Shown here: piece after piece, positions 1 to 5,960 of the stretch | How positions within the stretch are numbered: position 1 is the stretch's first letter | Layout: every line of letters starts with the position of its first letter | DNA from: an uncultured Bacteroidia bacterium | GTDB taxonomy: Bacteria > Bacteroidota > Bacteroidia > Bacteroidales > CAJPTX01 | Reading direction: 5' to 3' | DNA length: 7,990 nucleotides | Assembly: GCA_938040915.1 (NCBI GenBank) | Contig: CALHZE010000317.1 | Coordinates: 1-7,990, forward strand | Program-made: the position numbers and the translations under genes | The notes under the pieces: model-generated | The model's database searches: none | What the model saw: the letters and a program-made list of their open reading frames with translations, nothing else | What the model was told of the DNA's origin: nothing

Positions 1-3000
1 TTCGTCAGACTGACCTGAAGCTTAGCAGACTGGAGGTGAAGTTGGCGTGCTACCGAGGCTGGTAGGCGATAGCCGAGAGAGACGTGCTTGAGGCGGATGA
101 AGCTCCCGTCAGCGACACGCAGCTGAGAGTAGTTATACGTGCTGTAGGCTCGCTCGATATTCTCCTTGCCGACGGCTTGGATGAGAGACTGAGCTGGTAG
201 GGTAGGTACATCGGTGAAGCGCTCATCTCCAGGATTGAGCCAGCGGTCACGCCACATACCTCCGAAGACATTGAGGTCACCATAGGTTGGGTCGAAGGTC
301 GGGTTAAGGCGCAGCTTGTGCCCAGCCTGTGCTGTCAGGAAGAAGGTGAAGTCCCAGTCTCGGTAGCGGAAGGTATTGGATAGCCCTCCGATGATCTGCG
401 GCTCGATAGGTCCATGATAGGTCAGATAGCTCTTCGTGTACTGGGTATCTCCGAAGTCAGCTCCATAGATGCGGGATTCTTCCCCTCTGTTTAGGGGGTA
501 GAGGCCGAAGTCAAATGTCGGTAGACCATGGCTATTGAGTCCCTGGAAGTTGTAGGAGAAGAGAGAGCCTTTGGGGAAGCCTACGAGGTTGCCACGACCA
601 CGACCGGCTACAAGGTCTAGGGCATTGGGTGTATTGCGTAGGCGAGTGATCTGCTGGTTCATCCAGCTTAGAGAGAGTGTGCTGCTCCAAGAGAAATGCT
701 CCGAGCGGATGTTATCCGAGCTTAGCGACAGCTCCATCCCTCGGGTGCGCATATCACCGAAGTTCGCATACTTATAATACTGCCCCCCGACACCCGATGT
801 GCGGACGAGGTCGATCAAGTCAAAGGCATTGCGCTGATAGAGATCTATCGTCGCACGAAGGCGACCATTGAGAAAGGCAGCCTCTATCCCTGCATTCAGC
901 TCGTACATCTTTTCCCATGTGAGATCTCGGTTCTCTAGATGAAGGATCTTCAGTAGTTGCTCGCGATCAGCATAGGGTACAGACTGGGTCAGTCCGCCCT
1001 GATAGATCGCTTGTGCATTGATGGCCTCTTCGTTCATCTTCGCAGTAAGTCCATAGCTTAATCGTAGGGCAAGATGACTGAGGGCAGAAGATAAGGAGAA
1101 GAAGGACTCCTTATCGATATTCCATTTCGCTCCGACATTCCATGTCGGTAGCCACTGTGTATGGGAGCGTCCTCCTGAGGCGTTGGAGCCCTCGAGGTTG
1201 ATCAGTGCATGGGCGATATAGCGCCCTGCGTAGCCATAGGTGGTACTTGCCGAGAAAGTCACTCCTCGGTCTGTATAGCGAGTGTCAGAGAAGTAGCTCT
1301 TATTCTCTTGGCTGAGCTTCTCAAAGATCCCAGGCGAGGGGAGGATTTGTCCTCCACGATTGTAGAGGATGCCATAGCCAGAGAAGGGCGTAGAGGTCCG
1401 CTCTGCGGCACGCAGCTCGGTGAAGGCAAAGGCTTTGAGATCGTGGTTGCCCCAGTGCTTATCATAGTCTACCGCTAGACGAAGGAGGTAGCTGCGTAGG
1501 CTATTCTCTCCCTGCATGAGCATTCCGCCAGCAGGAAGGGGGCTCTTGGGTAGAAGCTCTGGATGAGCAGGGTCATGCAGGAGATAGGTGTTGGCTCGGG
1601 CGACCTCGGGAGTCTCCATCGCACGGTAAGCTAAGATCTGGTTAGAGCGCTCGGTGATCTCATGTTGTGTCGTCGTAGATGCACTACGGATAGCCATGAG
1701 AGCACGAGCATCTAGCCCAGGGAGGATCTTGTAGCTTGCCTCGAGCTGTGTCTTGAAGTCTACAAGGCGAATATCGAGGTGGTTGGCCTTGTACTCATTG
1801 AATATGTTGAATGGAGCCCAGTTATTGCGGTAATACTCATCAGGGAGGAGTGTCCGTGTTGCCCCAAGGGCATAGGAGAAGGGATTGATGTCAAAGTCGC
1901 GTTCAAACGTCCCGATCGCGTGGTTGCGACGTTGGGGGAGCGTGCCTGGGGCGTGTTGCGTGCGGAAGTTCCCCTGTGCCGAGAGGGTCGCCGTCAGTTG
2001 TTCGGTGATAAAGAAGGTGCTCTTGAGGTTCGCCGAGAGCTTCTGTACACGGTCGGCGATCGTCCATCCTCCGTCGTAGTAATAGCCTAGTGAGGCGTAG
2101 GTGGCGATGTTTTTACTCCCTCCTGTAAAGGTGAGCGAGTGGTTGGTCGTGGGGCGGAGAGTAAAGAGGAGGTCTAGCCAATCGGTATTGGCATACTCGC
2201 CCTTCTTGAGATACTCGGCGCGCGCCTCGGGGGTGTTCTCTAGGTAGTAGTGTCCTGTGTGGGGGTCTATCGTCCCGAGGTCGCGGTACATCTGGTAGTA
2301 AATCCCGCTGCGCCGTCCGTAGAGGGCATCGCGGAGCGAGAAGTAGCCCTTGTCGGCCATCTCTTGGTAGAGTGCCATCGTCTCTTGCGAATTGAGAAGA
2401 TCGAAGTCGGCGTAGCGAGGCTTAAGCCGTACGGTGTTCTCCGTGGCATATGTCACGCGCAGGGGTTGCTCGCGTCGCCCTGACTTGGTGGTGATGATGA
2501 TGACACCGTTGAGCGCCCGTGCCCCGTAAACCGAGGTCGCCGAGGCATCTTTGAGTACTTGGATGTCCTCTATGTCGGCGGCGTTAAGCCCCGCGATGGC
2601 AGAGCTTACGAGGGTGACGGCATCGCCCGAGGCAAGCTCGTCGAGGCTCAAGTGTACGAGGTCTTCGTAGACTGCTCCGTCAATCACCCAGAGCGGCTGT
2701 ACGTTGCCCAAAATAGACGCTCCACCACGGATGTTGATCCGCGGCGCAGAACCAAACGTCCCCGAGATGTTCTGGATGTTAAGACCTGGGAGACGCCCCT
2801 CGAGCATGCGCGACACGTCGGCCACGCCCTCGACCTTAATCTCGCTAATACGTGCCGAGGCAGCCGCTCCTGTGTAAACGCGGTTACGCACTTTCTGGTA
2901 GCCGGTGATGACGACCTGATCGAGCTGCTGGCTGTCGTCGTCCAAGACGACGTTCGTCTGCAACGAACGGATCTTTACTCGTTTGGTAAGCATCCCCATG

Positions 3001-3218
3001 TAAGCAAACTCGAGGGTTTGCCCCACCGCTCCCTTGAGCTTGTAGCGACCGTGGGTGTCGGTGACTGCTCGCTCGCCACTCTCGACCAAGAGGACATAAG
3101 CCCCGATGAGTGGCTCGCCTTGCCGGTCAGAGACCCTCCCCGTGACTTGAGACGCCCCTTGCCCCCAGAGTAGCGAGGGGAAAAGGAGGAGAAGAAAAAG
3201 CATGTAGGGGCATAGCAT
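1..3218 (-). CDS. SusC/RagA-family TonB-linked outer-membrane transporter (C-terminus cut by window edge)
   Basis: This is a beta-barrel importer that, with a SusD/RagB lipoprotein lid, moves oligosaccharides or peptides across the outer membrane using TonB energy. Translation of the minus strand gives 1072 complete codons; every stretch I translated was open, with no frameshift seen. Visible in order: signal peptide (residues 1-19, hydrophobic LFLLLLFPSLLWG, then Gln20); carboxypeptidase-regulatory-like domain (about 24-92); TonB box LDQVVIT (99-105); plug domain (about 113-245) with INIRGGAS (161-168) and the family hallmark VLKDASATSVYGARALNG (221-238); then the barrel, reaching DGSFIRLKHVSLGYRLP (1037-1053) near the end of the family. 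I estimate 60-90 residues are missing. The start at 3218 puts the signal peptide at the N-terminus. An in-frame ATG at 3347 would add 43 residues and begins two bases after the upstream stop. It is probably co-transcribed with the upstream receptor. Substrate unknown. Family assignment is secure; the start is not. Confidence 0.93.
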   Translation of the reverse strand, partial: MLCPYMLFLLLLFPSLLWGQGASQVTGRVSDRQGEPLIGAYVLLVESGERAVTDTHGRYKLKGAVGQTLEFAYMGMLTKRVKIRSLQTNVVLDDDSQQLDQVVITGYQKVRNRVYTGAAASARISEIKVEGVADVSRMLEGRLPGLNIQNISGTFGSAPRINIRGGASILGNVQPLWVIDGAVYEDLVHLSLDELASGDAVTLVSSAIAGLNAADIEDIQVLKDASATSVYGARALNGVIIITTKSGRREQPLRVTYATENTVRLKPRYADFDLLNSQETMALYQEMADKGYFSLRDALYGRRSGIYYQMYRDLGTIDPHTGHYYLENTPEARAEYLKKGEYANTDWLDLLFTLRPTTNHSLTFTGGSKNIATYASLGYYYDGGWTIADRVQKLSANLKSTFFITEQLTATLSAQGNFRTQHAPGTLPQRRNHAIGTFERDFDINPFSYALGATRTLLPDEYYRNNWAPFNIFNEYKANHLDIRLVDFKTQLEASYKILPGLDARALMAIRSASTTTQHEITERSNQILAYRAMETPEVARANTYLLHDPAHPELLPKSPLPAGGMLMQGENSLRSYLLRLAVDYDKHWGNHDLKAFAFTELRAAERTSTPFSGYGILYNRGGQILPSPGIFEKLSQENKSYFSDTRYTDRGVTFSASTTYGYAGRYIAHALINLEGSNASGGRSHTQWLPTWNVGAKWNIDKESFFSLSSALSHLALRLSYGLTAKMNEEAINAQAIYQGGLTQSVPYADREQLLKILHLENRDLTWEKMYELNAGIEAAFLNGRLRATIDLYQRNAFDLIDLVRTSGVGGQYYKYANFGDMRTRGMELSLSSDNIRSEHFSWSSTLSLSWMNQQITRLRNTPNALDLVAGRGRGNLVGFPKGSLFSYNFQGLNSHGLPTFDFGLYPLNRGEESRIYGADFGDTQYTKSYLTYHGPIEPQIIGGLSNTFRYRDWDFTFFLTAQAGHKLRLNPTFDPTYGDLNVFGGMWRDRWLNPGDERFTDVPTLPAQSLIQAVGKENIERAYSTYNYSQLRVADGSFIRLKHVSLGYRLPASVARQLHLQSAKLQVSLT

Positions 3219-3254
3219 GCTGCGCCCATTACAAAGGATCGGATTCTTTTTCGC

Positions 3255-3324
3255 GACCGACGCATCACGTTGCGTCCGTACACGGTCTGCCTCGGTGATA
3301 CGGATGCAACGTGATGTGTCGGTC
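3255..3324. repeat. 26-bp imperfect inverted repeat (hairpin) between the two transporter genes
   Basis: Arms 3255-3280 and 3299-3324 pair at 24 of 26 positions. The two exceptions are G3262 against T3317 and G3274 against T3305. The perfect core includes CATCACGTTGC on the left arm. An A bulge at 3298 and three further pairs (3281-3283 with 3295-3297) leave an 11-base loop. It begins 25 bases past the receptor's stop codon in the direction of transcription. No T-run follows it on either strand, so it is not a standard intrinsic terminator. Possible roles are an mRNA stability or processing hairpin that sets different levels for the two genes, or a dispersed repeat element. The pairing is seen directly; the role is unknown. 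Confidence 0.85.
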
Positions 3325-3349
3325 TTCGTCTGATATTGGTGTCGCATTC

Positions 3350-5704
3350 CTAGAAATTCAATTGTACCCCACCATAGACCCCGAATGGGTGACCCGCCCG
3401 CAACCCCGAGGGGTGACGCGAGACGAGGTAGCGCCGGTTCATGAGATTGATGGCATTGGCGGTAAGAGTCACATGTTTATGGACGTGTACGCGCAAGGTT
3501 GCGTCTAACAGGTAGTGTGCCGGTATCCGCTCGCGCTCGGCGATCTTTCCTTGCCCAGGGGTTGTGCGCATGTCGCCGTTGTAACGTACACTCAGTGAGG
3601 TCTCAACCCACTTTGTTTCAATCCCCACTTGGGCGTGAAGCGCGTGACGAAAAATGTAGGGGATCTCGTCGCCCGCTACGACCGTCCCCCACGAGTTGCT
3701 CGTAAAGTCGTTGAGCATCTGGGTGTCGGTAAACGTATAAGAGAGCTGTAGCGGGAGGTGCACTGGCCAGCGGTAAGGGAGGGCTTGGTATTGCAAGATA
3801 CTCTCCACGCCGCGCACCAGCGCCTTGCCGATGTTAAACTGCTCGAGCGTCCCTTGTCCGCCCTGTGCCGCGAGGTCACTCCCCAGCATGTTGCTATAGC
3901 GGTTTTGGAAACCGATGACCTCGGCGCGCAGCTCTTGCCAGCCGAAACGTAAGCCCGACTCTATGTTCCAACTATTCTCGGGCTTTTGCCCCAAGACGGC
4001 ACTCGGGGGCGCAAACCCTTTGTGTAGCCCCGCAAAGAGCGAGAGCACGGGCAGAAGCTTACAGTTGACCCCAAAACCAGGGAGTAGCCCGCTCGCCGAG
4101 TTGGGGATCTCCATCCGCAGATGCCCCGTACGGCGCGGGTCGGCGGTTGTGTAGTCGCGATCGACTAGGCGTACGTTCTCATAGCGTGCCCCTGCCGTGA
4201 GGGTAAAGATGCTCTTGACCCACTTGGTGAGGAGATAGCTCGAAAAGGCGTGTGCTGTTGTGACACGGTTGGCGCTACTGCCGGGCAACCCCTCGAGGAA
4301 AAGCTCCATCTTGCCGTCGCGCATGGCGTAGCTGTCGTCGTGCTGAAAACGATCTTCTAGGTCGGCGTGGTAGCGTACCCCCAGCTCCGCAGTAAAGAAG
4401 CCCCCGAGGAGGTCGAGACGATACTCGGCTTTCGACTGCACGCCCCGTGAGTGGTAGGTTCGTTGGTTGGCACGCACCATGAGCGCCTCGCCAATGTAGT
4501 TGCGCGCGCCGGTCACGATGTCAAAATAGAGGTGGTTGGTCTCTGGGTCGGCGAGCACGGCGTCGATGCTCCGTCGCTCGGCTTTGGTGTGTCCTGTGCG
4601 TACTTCATTTAGCTTGTACCAGTTGCGAAAGAAGTAGTTGTAGTAGAGGTGGGTCGTTACCTTGAGTCGGTTGGGCACTTCGATGAGATAGGTGAGCACG
4701 TTTTGGAAGTGGCGTGTCTTAAGGTTGTCTTTTTGCGCACCTGCATAGCGATAGTAAGGGCGCGTGGCAAAGTCTTGCTCGGAGAGCCCGAGATAAGTCT
4801 CGTCAGAGTGTTCGTTGGCAAAACCGAACTTGTATTCGAGGAGGTGTTGCACGTCAGCCTCCTCGCCCGTGTGCACAGCGAGCTTGGTCACGAGGTCGTT
4901 GCGCTGGAAGCCCGTACGCAGATCGGGTTCGTCGCGTCGAAACCCCTTAGACTGGTGGCGTAGGTACTCGACCATGAAACCGAAATGTTCGTAGTCATTG
5001 CCGACCATTGCGTGGCTCTTTAGGGTGTTGTAAACACCGTAGGAGGCAACGAGCTTGGCTTGCAAACGTCGGGGGATGGGCGTAGAGACCATGTTGATAG
5101 CCCCGCCCGTCGTGAACGGACCGTACTGCACTTGGCTACTCCCCTTGAGCACCTCGATGGCGTGCATACGCGCCGCCGTAGGGAAGTAGTAGGCGGCAGG
5201 TGCGGCGTATGGTGCGGGGGCGGCAAGGACGCCGTCTTCCATCAGGGTGATGCGTTCGCTGCGTTCGGCTTTTGTCCCACGAAGACTGATGTTGGGGCGG
5301 AGACCGAAACCGTCTTCCTCATAGATGTTAACGCCGGGCACGCTCTTGAGCATGCGGTTGATGTCAGAGTAGCCGCTGAGGGTAATCTCTTTGGGCGATA
5401 AATAATAGGCAGAGCCTGTGCGGTTGCGCGCCTCAAATTTAGAGCCGATCATCGAGCTGGCACGCACCACCACCTCGTCTATCGAGTCGCTCATTTGGAC
5501 GGAGTCTGCCAAGCGCCGAGCCTCGATACGCCGCAAGGAATCAGCCATTTGCCCCGTTACGACCTGCATGCGCGTCTGCCCCATCCCTAAAAAAGGGGAG
5601 GCGGCGAGCCCCAAAAAAAGAAGTGCGGTAGAAAAGAACCTAAATAAACGACACCAATTTGTAGGGAAACTATATCTTGCCTCCCTATCCTCCGTTCTTC
5701 CCAT
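3350..5704 (-). CDS. FecA-like TonB-dependent outer-membrane receptor
   Basis: This is an outer-membrane gated channel that imports a bound ligand, typically a ferric chelate in the FecA group, powered by TonB-ExbB-ExbD. From ATG 5704 it is 784 residues. Signal peptide 1-42 (hydrophobic FFSTALLFLGLAASPFLGMG, then Gln43); TonB box DEVVVR (76-81); plug domain about 97-209 with LKSVPGVNIYEEDG, SLRGT (140-144), ITLMEDGVLAAPAPYAAP (152-169) and IEVLKGSSQVQYGP; then a 22-strand-type barrel ending GVQLNF, with the C-terminal Phe usual for outer-membrane barrels. It has no carboxypeptidase-regulatory-like domain, unlike its neighbour. The frame is open back to ATG 5842, with other ATGs at 5794 and 5728. 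I chose 5704 because it leaves the shortest stretch before the hydrophobic core; no ATG has a clear ribosome binding site. The stop TAG is 131 bases before the SusC-like ATG at 3218. TonB receptor is near certain; FecA-like is likely; iron citrate as ligand is inference. Confidence 0.92.
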   Translation of the reverse strand: MGRTEDREARYSFPTNWCRLFRFFSTALLFLGLAASPFLGMGQTRMQVVTGQMADSLRRIEARRLADSVQMSDSIDEVVVRASSMIGSKFEARNRTGSAYYLSPKEITLSGYSDINRMLKSVPGVNIYEEDGFGLRPNISLRGTKAERSERITLMEDGVLAAPAPYAAPAAYYFPTAARMHAIEVLKGSSQVQYGPFTTGGAINMVSTPIPRRLQAKLVASYGVYNTLKSHAMVGNDYEHFGFMVEYLRHQSKGFRRDEPDLRTGFQRNDLVTKLAVHTGEEADVQHLLEYKFGFANEHSDETYLGLSEQDFATRPYYRYAGAQKDNLKTRHFQNVLTYLIEVPNRLKVTTHLYYNYFFRNWYKLNEVRTGHTKAERRSIDAVLADPETNHLYFDIVTGARNYIGEALMVRANQRTYHSRGVQSKAEYRLDLLGGFFTAELGVRYHADLEDRFQHDDSYAMRDGKMELFLEGLPGSSANRVTTAHAFSSYLLTKWVKSIFTLTAGARYENVRLVDRDYTTADPRRTGHLRMEIPNSASGLLPGFGVNCKLLPVLSLFAGLHKGFAPPSAVLGQKPENSWNIESGLRFGWQELRAEVIGFQNRYSNMLGSDLAAQGGQGTLEQFNIGKALVRGVESILQYQALPYRWPVHLPLQLSYTFTDTQMLNDFTSNSWGTVVAGDEIPYIFRHALHAQVGIETKWVETSLSVRYNGDMRTTPGQGKIAERERIPAHYLLDATLRVHVHKHVTLTANAINLMNRRYLVSRHPSGLRAGHPFGVYGGVQLNF

Positions 5705-5830
5705 TCGTCTTGTAGCGTTTTCTAACATCGAAAATCGGCTATAGAGTTCTTGTGACCCTCTAAGGAAAAGCCTTGCCCCATCTGCGGTTATCATCGTTCG
5801 CAGCGTAGGTCGGATTTTCGTTGAGGAGTG

Positions 5831-5861
5831 CAAAGATGCCATATATCGCCTAACGCCACAA
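5831..5861 (-). promoter_or_regulatory. Candidate Bacteroidota promoter for the FecA-like receptor operon
   Basis: On the minus strand, CATCTTTG (5838-5831) matches the -7 consensus TAnnTTTG at all but the first base. TTG (5861-5859), a partial -33 box, lies 20 bases upstream, a usual spacing for this phylum. Transcription would begin near 5825, which excludes the longest possible start (5842) and fits a start at 5794, 5728 or 5704. No convincing Fur-type palindrome was seen nearby. This is a motif match only. Confidence 0.45.
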
Positions 5862-5905
5862 TCGCGGAAACTAGGGAAAGTGTGGTAAAGACGCTCTTGC
5901 TTAGA

Positions 5906-5933
5906 TTGGTATTAAATAAGCGTGCTACTTTTG
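5906..5933 (+). promoter_or_regulatory. Candidate Bacteroidota promoter for the BspA-like surface protein
   Basis: TACTTTTG (5926-5933) fits the -7 consensus TAnnTTTG exactly. TTG (5906-5908) gives a partial -33 box 17 bases upstream, slightly short of the common 19-21. The surrounding DNA is AT-rich compared with the coding regions. Transcription would start near 5940, giving a leader of about 20 bases before the ATG at 5961. The perfect -7 box at a sensible distance makes this the better of the two promoter calls. Confidence 0.6.
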
Positions 5934-5954
5934 CCCCGAGTAACAAGCTATTTT

Positions 5955-5960
5955 TAGGAG
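5955..5960 (+). promoter_or_regulatory. Possible ribosome binding site touching the start codon
   Basis: TAGGAG directly abuts the ATG at 5961 with no spacer, too close for normal Shine-Dalgarno pairing. It follows a T-rich stretch (TTTTT). AT-rich leaders commonly stand in for Shine-Dalgarno signals in Bacteroidota, so the purine run may not matter. The start is supported instead by the following MKKKLLLLA signal peptide. Confidence 0.3.

Noticed and set aside
2559..3173. 204-codon open frame on the plus strand
   Set aside because: It lies opposite the plug and regulatory-like domains of the SusC-like gene, where the sense frame has diagnostic family motifs; it is a shadow frame.
3255..3324. 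Invertible promoter (phase-variation switch) or attC-like recombination site
   Set aside because: The spacer between the arms is only 18 bases, too short for a typical invertible segment, and the arms lack GTTRRRY / RYYYAAC core boxes in the right form.
3255..3324. Intrinsic transcription terminator
   Set aside because: No T-run follows the stem on either strand; on the coding (minus) strand it is followed by an A-rich stretch instead.
5899..5921. Short palindrome GCTTA ... TAAGC over the -33 region of the surface-protein promoter
   Set aside because: The arms are only five bases with a 13-base spacer in AT-rich DNA, which is likely by chance; not enough to call an operator.
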